A stretch of DNA of 64,000 nucleotides from Microbulbifer salipaludis (GCF_017303155.1 NZ_JAEKJR010000002.1:2170001-2234000); one strand, 5' to 3'; shown: positions 1 through 12,322, counted from the stretch's first letter. Notes: generated from the letters alone by a model not told the origin. Program-made: numbers and translations.

Positions 1-3153
<3,153 letters not shown>

Positions 3154-3211
3154 ATTTTTTCTATTTGGTTTGGTTCCGGGGCTCTTTTGTTTTGAGCTCT
3201 GATCCGGGTAC

Positions 3212-3322
3212 GCACCGAGGGGCGGTAAGCCCTTCCGGGACACGCGGCGAGTACATCCATGTAGCTCTGCGCCGACATCCCTGTCGGCGAAGGCCCCGGA
3301 AGGGCTTACCGCCCCTCGGTGC
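3212..3322. repeat. Extragenic palindrome 1 (28-bp arms)
   Basis: Two 28-base arms (3212-3239 and 3295-3322, beginning GCACCGAGGGGCGGTAAGCC on the left) are perfect reverse complements separated by 55 bases. The loop holds a smaller hairpin, GCCGAC-ATCCCT-GTCGGC, and the motif GTACATCCATGTA. Size and nested structure suggest a mobile or regulatory extragenic palindromic element rather than a simple terminator; there is no T-run after either arm. It lies upstream of dnaE and downstream of the DUF1289 gene. Confidence 0.8.
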
Positions 3323-3427
3323 TTTGTGCAATTCTGGTAATTTTTTGCTTCGTAAGCCCAGGCAACTCATCGCAACCTGGTGCCCAATAATTTCTGACGG
3401 AGTACTGTAGCCGAAGCGAAGGCGGAG

Positions 3428-3524
3428 CAGCGGGTACGAGTTTTCAGGAGCGTCGCAAACAGGATGTTTGCGCCGCAGCGCCCAGGGATGGGTTCACAGC
3501 GGTCCTGAAAACTCGTACCCGCTG
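3428..3524. repeat. Extragenic palindrome 2 (22-bp arms)
   Basis: The arms 3428-3449 and 3503-3524 (CAGCGGGTACGAGTTTTCAG... and its reverse complement) pair perfectly across 53 bases. The loop contains a hairpin GCAAACA-GGA-TGTTTGC followed by GCGCCCAGGGATGGGTTCAC. It has the same architecture as the element 105 bases to the left (long outer arms, inner small hairpin, CATCC/GGATG words in the loop) but different arm sequence. I infer a second member of the same class of extragenic palindrome. No coding function is seen. Confidence 0.75.
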
Positions 3525-3564
3525 ATCCGGCGCCAGAGGGCCGAAAAAAACGAACCACAAACGG

Positions 3565-3807
3565 TCAGTCCGACCACCAAACCCGCTTCATTTCCACCGC
3601 CCGCTCATGGCACAAACTCAATACCTGCTTTTTCTGAGCATTAGACATCCGCCCCCACTGACTGATCTCAGTCCCGGAGCGAAAGCACCCCTCACAGATA
3701 TCCTCGCGATTCAGCGCACAAACGGAAACACAAGGCGACTTTACCGGAAACTCGAATTCAGCCTCCGGCTCTTTATCCTTCACCTTGCTCCAATCGCTCT
3801 CGGTCAT
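3565..3807 (-). CDS. DUF1289 domain protein
   Basis: An 80-residue protein with the cysteine pattern of the DUF1289 family, SPCVSVCALNREDICEGC (residues about 24-41), followed by FRSGTEISQW. The four cysteines could bind zinc or iron-sulfur; the biochemical role is not established. The ATG at 3807 lies 3 bases after the stop of the upstream carbonic anhydrase-like gene (4332 to 3811), so the two are almost certainly co-transcribed. The charged N-terminus (MTESDWSKVKDKEPEAEFEF) and C-terminal KRVWWSD are less conserved. Family assignment is good, function unknown. Confidence 0.85.
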   Translation of the reverse strand: MTESDWSKVKDKEPEAEFEFPVKSPCVSVCALNREDICEGCFRSGTEISQWGRMSNAQKKQVLSLCHERAVEMKRVWWSD

Positions 3808-3810
3808 CGT

Positions 3811-4332
3811 TCAGACCTCAACCAGCTCTTCCGCAAACCGCTGACCGTTGGCCACATAAATCTCACTGCTCGCCTTCAACAACTCAAACATCGACGCATC
3901 CAGCGACTTCACCACCTTACCCGGGCTGCCCAGCACCAACGAATAATCCGGAATCTCCGCATTCTCCGTCACCAGCGCATTCGCCCCAATAATGCAGCAC
4001 TTGCCGATCTTGGCCCCATTCAGCACCACCGCGTTCATACCCACCAGCGAATAGTCACCGATCTGGCACCCGTGCAGCGTCACCTTGTGCCCCACCGTCA
4101 CCCCAGTGCCCACCGTCAGCGGCACACCCGGATCCGTATGCAACACAGAGCCATCCTGAATGTTCGCCCGCTCACCAATCGTGATCAGATCGTTGTCCCC
4201 GCGAATCACCGCGTTGAACCACACCGAACTGTGGGGCTTCATCAGCACATTGCCAATCACCCGGGCACCCGGCGCCACATAGTGGCCCTCGCCTTCCAGC
4301 TGCGGCTGTTTATCGCCCAATCTGTACAGCAT
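3811..4332 (-). CDS. Gamma-class carbonic anhydrase family protein (YrdA/PaaY-like)
   Basis: A 173-residue left-handed beta-helix protein with hexapeptide repeats throughout (for example [20 protein letters not shown]). The metal-binding histidines of the gamma-carbonic anhydrase family are visible in [18 protein letters not shown], and the substrate-pocket RGDND motif follows NAVI. Length matches YrdA/CaiE/PaaY relatives. Probable cytoplasmic metal-dependent enzyme acting on bicarbonate or a thioester; members differ in activity, so carbonic anhydrase function is an inference. It precedes the DUF1289 gene with a 3-base gap. Confidence 0.9.
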   Translation of the reverse strand: MLYRLGDKQPQLEGEGHYVAPGARVIGNVLMKPHSSVWFNAVIRGDNDLITIGERANIQDGSVLHTDPGVPLTVGTGVTVGHKVTLHGCQIGDYSLVGMNAVVLNGAKIGKCCIIGANALVTENAEIPDYSLVLGSPGKVVKSLDASMFELLKASSEIYVANGQRFAEELVEV

Positions 4333-4458
4333 CTGGTCTCCCCCTCAGGGTATTGCGTGCGGACTTGATCAATGAAAAGTTCATGGAAATCAGCCGGCCA
4401 TTATCCAGCCCAAAGGGCGCGAATACCACCCCGCAACACCGTGACTCACCGGGCATTT

Positions 4459-4941
4459 TCACCCGATCAACACCCCCTCCAGCGCCAGTAAACGCGCCTT
4501 CATCTCCAGCCCGCCGGCATAGCCCGTCAGCGTGCCGTCCGCCCCGATCACCCGATGACAGGGCACCACGATAGACAGCGGGTTGGCGCCGTTGGCGCGG
4601 GCCACCGCGCGCACCGCCTTGGGGTTACCGATGGCCTCCGCCAGCGCCCGGTAACTGCGGGTTTCACCAAAGGGAATCGCGCACAGCGCCCGCCACACCG
4701 ACTGCTGGAACGGCGTCCCAGCGGCAGCCAGCGGCAGGTCGAAGGATTGCCGTTCACCCGCGAAATAGGCCCGCAACTGCGCTGCAGCCGCCGCCGTCAG
4801 ATCATTGCCCCCGCGCTGCCAGCCCGGCTTTACCGGCAACGGCCGCTGGCCGGCCTGCAGGTCAATACCCACCAGCCCGGCCTCGCTCGCCGCGATGCCC
4901 AGCTCCCCAAAGAGGCTCGGATAGATTTCGTAATGGATCAT
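4459..4941 (-). CDS. ogt: Methylated-DNA-[protein]-cysteine S-methyltransferase
   Basis: Suicide repair enzyme that takes the alkyl group from O6-alkylguanine onto its own cysteine. The 160-residue protein has the N-terminal RNase-H-like region and the C-terminal DNA-binding domain with FQQSVWRALCAIPFGETRSY, the helix RAVARANGANP and the active site PCHRVIG (acceptor Cys about residue 128). The ATG at 4941 overlaps the stop of the upstream Ada-AlkA gene as ATGA, so the pair is translationally coupled. It supplies the O6-methyltransferase activity that the neighbouring Ada-type protein lacks. Confidence 0.95.
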   Translation of the reverse strand: MIHYEIYPSLFGELGIAASEAGLVGIDLQAGQRPLPVKPGWQRGGNDLTAAAAAQLRAYFAGERQSFDLPLAAAGTPFQQSVWRALCAIPFGETRSYRALAEAIGNPKAVRAVARANGANPLSIVVPCHRVIGADGTLTGYAGGLEMKARLLALEGVLIG

Positions 4942-6443
4942 GTGGATACCCCCGTTGCGGACTTCAGTTTGAGCGACTGCCAGAGCAGCAGCGCCCCGTA
5001 GGCCCGCCAGGGGCGCCAGGGTTCGGCCCGTGCCAGGGCCTGTTTGGGTGTCGCCTTTCGTTGCTGCTCACTCTCTCGCTCTCCGAGAGCGATCAGAACC
5101 CCAAGATCAGACGCGGGAAAGGCATCGGGCATGGACAGGCCACGCATGGCGGTGTACTGGGCGGTCCAGTCACCGATACCGGGCAACGCGGTCATCTGTG
5201 CGCAGAAGGCGTCGAGATCCGGCTCGTCAAAGTCGATCTCACCGTTCAACGTGGCCGCGACGAAGGTCCGCAGGGTTTGCGCACGGCTCCGGGTCACCCC
5301 GATTTCGGCGAAGTCCGCATCGCGGAGCTGTTCTGCGGTGGGGAACAGCAGCAGCTCCCCTTCCGGCCCGGCAAAGGTCTCACCGTAGCGGCGCGCCACG
5401 CGCCCGGCAATGGTAGTAGCCGCTGCCACCGAGATCTGCTGGCCGAGAATCGCCCGCAGTGTGTACTCGAACGGATCCCAGGCCCCGGGCAGGCGCACCC
5501 CCGGGTTCACTGCCAGCACCTGCGCCAGTAACGGGTCCGTGCGCAGGTGTGCACCGATTTCCTCCGTGTCGGAATCCAGGTCGAACAGCCGGCGAAGCTT
5601 CTCCCGCAACGGGTACAGTACGGCACCACAGCCGTCGCCATACACACGTACGCGCAGCCGCCCCTTGGCGTGTTCATGGGTCACACGCAACAGCCCGCGC
5701 TGACCGTGCAGCTCGAAGCTGCGTCGGTATTCGCCCTGCTCCGGGTCGTCCGCGGGTATCACCTGCTCCACCCCCGGCAGGGTTCGCGCAGAAAAAAAGG
5801 CCAGCAGTGCCGGCCAGTCGAACGGAGGGCGATAGCTCAGTGTCATCTGGATGGGCGTGGCCTCCTCCGCGCTGTCTGTAGTGGCAGCCGGCGCGCGCCG
5901 CACCTGCGAGGGCGTGCGCTGATAAATGGATTTGAACACACCATTGAAACGGCGCAGGCTGCTAAACCCTGCGGCAAATGCGATATCCGCCACCGGCAGG
6001 CGAGTGTCGCGCAGCAGGCCAAAGGCGAACAGTGCCCGCTCGGTCTGCCACACCTGCAGCGGGCTCAGACCGATATGCTCGGCAAACAGTTTGCGCAAAT
6101 AGCGGCTGCTGATGCCCAGCCGTTCCGCCAGTTGCTCGATGGAATGTGCCTCGCGCTCCGCGCGCATCAGCTTGAGCGCGCGCTGCACGGTAGTGGAAAC
6201 CAGGCCCCAGGCGGGGCTGCCCGGCGCGGCGTCGGGGCGACAGCGCAGGCACGGACGATAACCCGCCGCAGCGGCCTCCGCGGCCGTCGCGAAGTACTCA
6301 ACATTTTTCTCCAGCGGCGGGCGCGCCGGGCAAATAGGCCGGCAGAAGATACCGGTCGTTTTCACTGCGGTATAGAAACGGCCATCAAACCGCTTGTCGC
6401 GGGCGAGTCGGGCACGGTGGCAGAGATCGGGGTCGGGACGCAC
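4938..6443 (-). CDS. Ada metal-binding / AraC / AlkA fusion: alkylation sensor and 3-methyladenine DNA glycosylase
   Basis: Combines the alkylation-sensing part of Ada with an AlkA-type glycosylase. Residues 1-80: Ada zinc domain with Cys34, Cys38 (FCRPICP), Cys65 and Cys68 (YRPCLRCRP); the first of these corresponds to the methyl-accepting cysteine of Ada. Residues about 85-185: AraC-type helix-turn-helix (SSRYLRKLFAEHIGLSP, then GFSSLRRFNGVFKSIY). Residues about 200-495: AlkA N-domain and HhH-GPD glycosylase, with LRAILGQQISVAAA and LPGIGDWTAQYTAMRGL ahead of the catalytic aspartate in FPASDLGV. GTG at 6443 is preferred because GAGAG lies six bases upstream; an in-frame TTG at 6470 has no such site. 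Confidence 0.93.
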   Translation of the reverse strand: MRPDPDLCHRARLARDKRFDGRFYTAVKTTGIFCRPICPARPPLEKNVEYFATAAEAAAAGYRPCLRCRPDAAPGSPAWGLVSTTVQRALKLMRAEREAHSIEQLAERLGISSRYLRKLFAEHIGLSPLQVWQTERALFAFGLLRDTRLPVADIAFAAGFSSLRRFNGVFKSIYQRTPSQVRRAPAATTDSAEEATPIQMTLSYRPPFDWPALLAFFSARTLPGVEQVIPADDPEQGEYRRSFELHGQRGLLRVTHEHAKGRLRVRVYGDGCGAVLYPLREKLRRLFDLDSDTEEIGAHLRTDPLLAQVLAVNPGVRLPGAWDPFEYTLRAILGQQISVAAATTIAGRVARRYGETFAGPEGELLLFPTAEQLRDADFAEIGVTRSRAQTLRTFVAATLNGEIDFDEPDLDAFCAQMTALPGIGDWTAQYTAMRGLSMPDAFPASDLGVLIALGERESEQQRKATPKQALARAEPWRPWRAYGALLLWQSLKLKSATGVST

Positions 6444-6538
6444 GCAAGGCTCTCGAATAGTTTTCAGCAACGCCAGTGTATTGGTCAGGAGAGGGCAAGA
6501 CTAGTCAGATTCGGAACTCACCCTTCGATCGAGCAACC

Positions 6539-7732
6539 ATGAATGGGCGCGCGGTGATAGGGGAAAGGACGGAAGCGACAGACGCACCACTACCGGCACA
6601 CGTGCTAAACCTACAACGAGCCAAATTTTCGCTGGACCCCCTTATGGCCGGAACTGAGACGAAGCCACAATCTGACTGGCGGCGCTATATCGAGAAGCCC
6701 CTGCCGCGGCCACAGGCGCGGGAGCAAATCCTTCCCGGCTCGATTCCCTCGCCCAGCTTTTACCTGATGATGACCGCGTCGACGGTGATCGCAACCCTCG
6801 GTTTACTCGCTGACAGCGCAGCGGTCATCATTGGCGCAATGCTGATAGCGCCACTGATGGCCCCAATCATCTCCCTCGCGTTCGGGGCGGTATCCTGGGA
6901 CGGACAGCTCGTGCTGCGCTCGGCGCTGATTGCCGGCTCCGGTAGCCTGTTGTGTATTTTGATCGCGTTTCTCACCACCTACAGCATTGGCTATCAAATG
7001 GCGGGGCCGGAAATTGTCGCGCGTATGCGCCCGAGTATGCTCGACCTCGGCGTCGCTATCGCGGCCGGCGCAGCCGCCGCCTATACCCTCACCCGCCCAA
7101 ACACCTCCGCCACCCTCGCAGGCATCGCCATCGCGGTGGCGCTTGTACCCCCTCTGTGTACCGTCGGTATCGCACTGGCACTCGACAACGAGGCCAGCAT
7201 CGAGGTGGGTGTGGCATGGGACTCTTTAAGCGCAAAGCGCCCGTTTATCCTCTTTCTGACCAATCTGGTGGGTATCGCCTTTGCTGCCACGGTGGTTTTC
7301 TTCCTGCAGTATTTTCGCCGGCAACCCAGGGGAATTGGGGCGATGGCGATCGCATTCACCTGCCTGCTGGTCGTCGTCCCCTCCCTGACCCACGGACTGC
7401 AAGAACTGCTGGTGCGCAACAAGGTGCAGCGATCTCTGATCGACGAGAGCGAAAAAATCATTGGCGCAGACCAAGAAATCCGTTTTACCAGTATCACCAC
7501 ACGCTTCGACGGGGAGAGCATCGTCATCAGGGTTGAAGTGATCGACGGCGCGAAGGTAGTCACGCAGGAATTTTCCAATGAATTACAACAGCGAATGCGC
7601 GCACTGGTGGAGATGCCTGTTCAGCTGGAAATAGGCGTCATTCCCGAGCGCATATACCGTGGCCTGGACACGGCTCGCCTGCCGTCCCGATCGCCCCCAC
7701 CAGCAACCACAACGGACGCGCAAAACGAATAA
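6539..7732 (+). CDS. DUF389 multispanning membrane protein
   Basis: A membrane protein of the DUF389 family. After a soluble leader, six or so hydrophobic segments follow, including ADSAAVIIGAMLIAPLMAPI (the family signature of small residues and prolines), TSATLAGIAIAVALVPPLCT and LTNLVGIAFAATVVFFLQY. A soluble C-terminal domain of about 120 residues ends in a Pro/Thr-rich tail. The start is uncertain: ATG at 6539 is chosen, but GTG 6476 and ATG 6644 are in frame and none has a strong ribosome-binding site. It is divergent from the Ada-AlkA gene across about 95 bases. Function of the family is not established. Confidence 0.85.
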   Translation: MNGRAVIGERTEATDAPLPAHVLNLQRAKFSLDPLMAGTETKPQSDWRRYIEKPLPRPQAREQILPGSIPSPSFYLMMTASTVIATLGLLADSAAVIIGAMLIAPLMAPIISLAFGAVSWDGQLVLRSALIAGSGSLLCILIAFLTTYSIGYQMAGPEIVARMRPSMLDLGVAIAAGAAAAYTLTRPNTSATLAGIAIAVALVPPLCTVGIALALDNEASIEVGVAWDSLSAKRPFILFLTNLVGIAFAATVVFFLQYFRRQPRGIGAMAIAFTCLLVVVPSLTHGLQELLVRNKVQRSLIDESEKIIGADQEIRFTSITTRFDGESIVIRVEVIDGAKVVTQEFSNELQQRMRALVEMPVQLEIGVIPERIYRGLDTARLPSRSPPPATTTDAQNE

Positions 7733-7758
7733 GCAGGCCCTCTGAGCTTTTCCGGGAT

Positions 7759-7788
7759 AAAAAAAGGCCCCGCATTATGCGGGGCCTT
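7759..7788 (-). terminator. Rho-independent terminator of the M49-like peptidase gene
   Basis: The stem AAGGCCCCGC (7764-7773), loop ATTAT and matching arm (7779-7788) are followed, on the minus strand, by seven T residues (A-run 7759-7765 on the plus strand). It sits 25 bases past the stop of the metallopeptidase gene. It could also slow transcription from the convergent DUF389 gene, although that side has no T-run. Confidence 0.88.
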
Positions 7789-7812
7789 CGATCGCTCACA
7801 GCATTCGGCAGT

Positions 7813-9543
7813 TTACTGAATACCGAGCACTTCCTTGCCCTGGATAAAAGTCACATCCACCGGAATGCTGGCGTCTTTCAGGCGATCCAGATCGGCCTGC
7901 AGCTCGCTACCGACTACACCCATGTTGTCCAGCAGGTCTTTGGACTTCTTGTAATCGCCGTCCCCCTGAATGGTCAGGATCAGATTGGACAGCTTGGTCA
8001 TAGCCGCCTGCATTTTGTCGAAGTCCACACTGTACTGGCCGGTGGCTTCGTCGCGGCTGAAGGCGCCTTCCTGCTTGAAGAAGTTGAAGCGCATCATGTT
8101 CGCCTTGCCGTGGGCGCTGGCGGCGCCGAAGCGCACGCTGCGGAAAATACCGGCGAGGAAGGTGACGTAGTTGTCCATCAGCTCACCTTCTTCAATCTCA
8201 CCCTTCTCATGCAGCTTGGTGATCATGTACAGGCCGAGGATATCCGCCTTGCCCTCTTCCAGTGCGGAGGAAGTTTCCTTCAGCGCCTGGCGCACATTGG
8301 CCCCGTCAGTGACGGTTTTCTTGATGCCAAGGCCGTGGGCCACTTCGTGGAACATGGTATTGCCGAAGAAGGCGTCGAACGTAATGTGCTTGCGCTGGTC
8401 CTCGGCGATCAGTACACCGCTGATGGGCACCAGGATCTGGTCGAACTTTGCGCGCATGGCGTTTTTCAGCTGCAGGCGGCGGGTGCCTTTCTTCAGCTGC
8501 ACTTCTTCGTCGTTCGGCAGGTTGATGGCGATTGTTTTGGAGCCGGCATTACTGTGGCCTGCGTAATACAGCACATCGTAGGCATTCAGGTCGGAGTCGG
8601 TTCCGGGGGTTTCCGCCTTGTACTTGTCATCCACCGGCAGGCCGCGCTGCAGCTCCGGCAGGAAGGCGGCGAACTTGGACAGCTTTTCGCTCCACGCCAT
8701 GTCTTTCAGCAGGACGTAGGACTCGTAGGCGGTGCGATAGGCGAACAGCTGATCTTCGTAATTTTCTATCGGACCGATCACCACGTCGATGCGGTTGTCC
8801 TTCATGTCCATCCAGGCCATGTCGCTTTCGCGGAACTGATCGTCAAGCAGCGCATCGGCGCGCAGTTTCAGATAGCCGGCGAAACCCGGATCCTCGGCCA
8901 GCTCGGAGGCCTCGCGCAGCAGGGCGGATGCCTTTTCCAGCTCAGTCTTGTAGGCCTGGTGGTAAGGCACCAGTTCCAGCTTGCCGTTACTGTCACGGCG
9001 CACCAGGGAGTAGAGCCCGTCTTTACCGGGCTGATTCCAGGCATCAAATTCCTGCTTGGTCATATCTTCCGGATAAAACTCGGCGCCCAGCGGCTTGTCG
9101 CCATAGCCCTCAATAAACGGCTTGTTATCGTTCAGGCGATCCCACGGGCCGTAGTTGATATCGGCAAATTTGCGCGCGGCGCTGTCGTCGATACCACTCA
9201 GCAACTCCTGTGCGGGGCCGTAGGACTGCAGCCAGAACAGCTGGTCCATGATTTTACTGGCGTCGATCAGCTTGCCGATCATCTGACGCTGGTTGTCGGA
9301 AAGAGAAGACAGGTCTGCATTCAATTCAACCGGCGCATAAATATTGAACCGGGAGGGGTCCACACCCTTGGCGATTCCACCAGCCTGAGGGCCTGTGGCC
9401 GGCTGTGCGGTATCGGCCGCCTGCTGTGCCGAATGTTCCGCTGGAGCCGCGGTTTCCGGCTTGGCGGTGGATTTTTCGTCAGAAGAGCAGCCCGCCACAA
9501 TGGCGAGTGCCAGGGCGGATGCCGCGAATAGTGCAGTTTTCAT
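7813..9543 (-). CDS. Lipoprotein zinc metallopeptidase, M49 (dipeptidyl-peptidase III)-like
   Basis: A 576-residue probable lipoprotein. The signal peptide ends in LAIVAGC (lipobox, Cys about residue 19), followed by a 40-residue Ala/Pro/Thr-rich linker, consistent with anchoring in the cell envelope. The zinc site is TMFHEVAHGLG near residue 398 (HExxH with the M49-like glycine context), with the third ligand in SSALEEGKADILGLY about 50 residues on. Bacterial relatives in the M49 group are predicted to remove dipeptides from oligopeptides. The gene has its own terminator and a 192-base gap from the upstream ABC exporter, so it is probably monocistronic. Confidence 0.85.
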   Translation of the reverse strand: MKTALFAASALALAIVAGCSSDEKSTAKPETAAPAEHSAQQAADTAQPATGPQAGGIAKGVDPSRFNIYAPVELNADLSSLSDNQRQMIGKLIDASKIMDQLFWLQSYGPAQELLSGIDDSAARKFADINYGPWDRLNDNKPFIEGYGDKPLGAEFYPEDMTKQEFDAWNQPGKDGLYSLVRRDSNGKLELVPYHQAYKTELEKASALLREASELAEDPGFAGYLKLRADALLDDQFRESDMAWMDMKDNRIDVVIGPIENYEDQLFAYRTAYESYVLLKDMAWSEKLSKFAAFLPELQRGLPVDDKYKAETPGTDSDLNAYDVLYYAGHSNAGSKTIAINLPNDEEVQLKKGTRRLQLKNAMRAKFDQILVPISGVLIAEDQRKHITFDAFFGNTMFHEVAHGLGIKKTVTDGANVRQALKETSSALEEGKADILGLYMITKLHEKGEIEEGELMDNYVTFLAGIFRSVRFGAASAHGKANMMRFNFFKQEGAFSRDEATGQYSVDFDKMQAAMTKLSNLILTIQGDGDYKKSKDLLDNMGVVGSELQADLDRLKDASIPVDVTFIQGKEVLGIQ

Positions 9544-9735
9544 TCAGGTTCCTGCCTGTAGATTTATTGATTCGTGCGAGCAACATTAATTGTGGGCTCG
9601 AAAGATGTCCAGACGACCCCGGCTGCTGGCCCGGTGCCGGATTTTCCTCTGCCATTATGCGCAATCATAGGAATTTACGTGGTGCGAATGCCCGCGAAAG
9701 AAACAAGTTGCGCCACGCAATACATGAACCCGACG

Positions 9736-11556
9736 TCAGGAACGCAGCCGCGCACCGCTTTGCCCCGCTTCTCGCGCCCGCTCCTGTTGTTGTATTCGCC
9801 ACATTTCCGCATAGCGGCCGCCGGCGGCGATCAGATCCCCGTGACTGCCCTGCTCCACGATACGCCCCTGATCCATTACCAGAATACAGTCGGCATCCAC
9901 CACCGTAGACAGACGATGCGCGATCACCAGGGTGGTCTGCTCCCGGGAAATTTCCTGCAGCGCGCGCAGAATGCCCTGCTCGGAGTGGCTGTCCAGGCTG
10001 GAGGTGGCCTCGTCAAACACCATGATGGGAGGATGCTTCAAAATTGCGCGGGCGATGGCCACACGCTGCTTTTCGCCACCGGAAAGCTTCAGGCCACGCT
10101 CCCCCACAGTGGTGTGCACCCCTTCCGGCAATTGCGCGATAAAGTCATCCAGCTGCGCGTGACAGATCGCCGCGCGCACTGCCTCGTCGCTGGCATCGAC
10201 GCGGCCATAGCGCACATTTTCCAGAATCGACTGATTGAACAGCACGGTATCCTGGGGCACCACACCAATGGCGGCGCGCAGGGAATCCTGGCTCACCGCG
10301 CGGACATCCTGCCCGTCCACCCGGATACTGCCACTGGTCACGTCATAAAACCGAAACAGCAGTTTGAACAGCGTGGACTTGCCGGCACCACTGGCCCCCA
10401 CGATGGCTACCTTTTGCCGCGGCCGCACGGTAAAGCTCACTCCCTTGAGCACCTCGCGGTCGGCGCTGTAGCCAAAGTGCACGTCGCGGAACTCGATCGC
10501 CCCCTGTTGGATACCGAGCCCGGGGGCACCTTCGGCGTCTTCGATCGCCGGTTTCACATCGAGGATGGAAAACATTTTTTCGATGTTCGCCAGCGCCCCC
10601 TTCATTTCCCGATACACAAAACCGAGGAAATTCAGCGGAATAAATATCTGCATCATGATGGCATTGATCAGCACGAAATCGCCAATGGTCATGCTGCCGC
10701 GGGTGACGTTGACGGCGGCCATCACCATCGCACCGCACAGGGCGGCGGCGATGATCAACGCCTGGCCGGCGTTCAAACCGAAGAGCGACAGGCGGTTCTT
10801 GCGCCGTGCCTGCTCCCAGGTGGCCAGCTCGCGATCGTAGTGCTGCGCCTCGTACTGCTCATTGCCAAAGTATTTGACGGTTTCATAATTCAGCAGGCTG
10901 TCCACGGCCCGGCTACTACTCTCGGATTCGGCCTGATTGAGCTCCCGCACAAAGCGCGTGCGCCACTCGGTGGCCACTACCGAGAAACCGATATAGACCA
11001 CCACCGCACCCAGTACCAGCAGCGCAAAACCAGCGCTGTAGTTCCACCACAACAGTCCCACCACCATCAGGATTTCCACCAGGGTGGGTACGATGTTAAA
11101 CACCATAAAACGCATCAGGAAACCGATGCCGGCGTTACCGCGCTCGATATCCCGCGACAGACCACCGGTGCGCCGGTTGAGATGATAATTCAGGTCCAGC
11201 CGGTGCAGGTGCTGGAAGACTTCGAGCCCCACCCGGCGCTGCGCACGCTCGGTTACGCGGCCGAAAATGGTGTCGCGCAGCTCGCCAAACAGTACCGAGG
11301 AGAAACGCACAAAACCGTAGGCCAGTAACAGGCCAAGGGGAAGCGCGATTGTCGCCGCCACACCGCCGGCACCGTCCAAGTCATCGACGATATGCTTGAG
11401 CAGAAACGGCAGGCCGACACTGGCGGCCTTGGCGCCCACCAGACACAGTAGCGCCAGCAACACCGGGCGCTTGAATTCCAGAAGATAGGGAAACAGGGTT
11501 TTCAGCGCGCTCCAGTGAACATCTTCCAGAGCGACGGCGGACTTGGGTCTGGGCAT
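9736..11556 (-). CDS. ABC exporter, Atm1/heavy-metal type (fused permease-ATPase)
   Basis: A half-transporter of about 606 residues with an N-terminal six-helix membrane domain and a C-terminal ATPase. ATPase motifs: Walker A GASGAGKST, signature LSGGEKQR, Walker B IMVFDEATSSLD, and switch histidine in VIAHRLST. In the membrane domain, LNYHLNRRTGGLSRDIERG and SLLNYETVKYFGNEQYE are hallmarks of the Atm1/HMT1 subfamily, whose members export glutathione-linked sulfur or metal species. A homodimer in the inner membrane is expected. The ATG at 11556 is preferred over the in-frame TTG six bases earlier. Confidence 0.93.
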   Translation of the reverse strand: MPRPKSAVALEDVHWSALKTLFPYLLEFKRPVLLALLCLVGAKAASVGLPFLLKHIVDDLDGAGGVAATIALPLGLLLAYGFVRFSSVLFGELRDTIFGRVTERAQRRVGLEVFQHLHRLDLNYHLNRRTGGLSRDIERGNAGIGFLMRFMVFNIVPTLVEILMVVGLLWWNYSAGFALLVLGAVVVYIGFSVVATEWRTRFVRELNQAESESSSRAVDSLLNYETVKYFGNEQYEAQHYDRELATWEQARRKNRLSLFGLNAGQALIIAAALCGAMVMAAVNVTRGSMTIGDFVLINAIMMQIFIPLNFLGFVYREMKGALANIEKMFSILDVKPAIEDAEGAPGLGIQQGAIEFRDVHFGYSADREVLKGVSFTVRPRQKVAIVGASGAGKSTLFKLLFRFYDVTSGSIRVDGQDVRAVSQDSLRAAIGVVPQDTVLFNQSILENVRYGRVDASDEAVRAAICHAQLDDFIAQLPEGVHTTVGERGLKLSGGEKQRVAIARAILKHPPIMVFDEATSSLDSHSEQGILRALQEISREQTTLVIAHRLSTVVDADCILVMDQGRIVEQGSHGDLIAAGGRYAEMWRIQQQERAREAGQSGARLRS

Positions 11557-11622
11557 GGTCAATCTCGGTAAACAGGCCCGCAGTATACCTGACCAGACAA
11601 CGCGCTTACGTCGGGATGGAAC

Positions 11623-12234
11623 TCAGCTCAGCGCGCGCAGCGGAACGTCATCGCGGCGACCAATCGGCACATCCAGCACCCGCACCAGAAATTCTGTCAG
11701 CACACCGGCGGTAAAGCCCCAGATCTCGTAGCCTTCGTACTCGTAGGCGGGAAGGTAAATACGACGCTGGTCGATGGTGATGCGATCGGTGCGGATACGC
11801 GGGTCGTCGAAGAACCAGGTCAACGGAACCCGGAAGATCGCATCGAGTTCGCCGGGATTGGGCGTGAGCTGTGCGTCCGCCGGGACGATACCGAGCCAGG
11901 GTGTGACCTCTACCTGCCAGCGGGTGCTACGCGTCCACAGCGGGCCGAGCACGCGCACCTGATCGGCGGGCAGCCCGATTTCTTCATGGGTTTCGCGCAG
12001 GGCGGTGTATTTCAGGGAGGGGTCGGTTGTGTCCCAGCGCCCTCCGGGGAGGGATACTTCACCGGAGTGGCTGGAGAGTTGCTGAGAGCGCAAGGTAAGG
12101 ATGACTTGTGGGTCTGGCTCATCTGTCAGGGCCAGTAACACCGCCGCGTGTCCCTGCAGGTCGGGGCCTGTGGGCACCTTTGCCTGCAGCTCGCTGCGCA
12201 CTTCGGAAAACTTGCGTTCAATAATATCCAGCAT
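11623..12234 (-). CDS. CoA pyrophosphatase of the NudL/YeaB type
   Basis: A 203-residue Nudix hydrolase. The NudL-specific motif LSSHSGEVSLPGGRWDTTD precedes the Nudix core TALRETHEEIGLP; in this subfamily the usual upstream Glu of the Nudix box is replaced by the DxTDxS pattern, as seen here. Family members cleave CoA and related nucleotides. The ATG at 12234 is used because a longer in-frame extension would run into the 3' end of the RND permease gene. Confidence 0.9.
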   Translation of the reverse strand: MLDIIERKFSEVRSELQAKVPTGPDLQGHAAVLLALTDEPDPQVILTLRSQQLSSHSGEVSLPGGRWDTTDPSLKYTALRETHEEIGLPADQVRVLGPLWTRSTRWQVEVTPWLGIVPADAQLTPNPGELDAIFRVPLTWFFDDPRIRTDRITIDQRRIYLPAYEYEGYEIWGFTAGVLTEFLVRVLDVPIGRRDDVPLRALS

Positions 12235-12322
12235 TGTGTGTTTCAAATACCGCTGCCGCTCTATAGACACTATACCGCTGCGGCGAGAATTGACCAGTGC
12301 AGCGCAAAATGGGCTCAACCCA

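Noticed and set aside
3161..3558. Short open frames in the palindromic intergenic region
   Set aside because: They exist only because of the inverted repeats and read mirror-like on both strands; no ribosome site or family resemblance.
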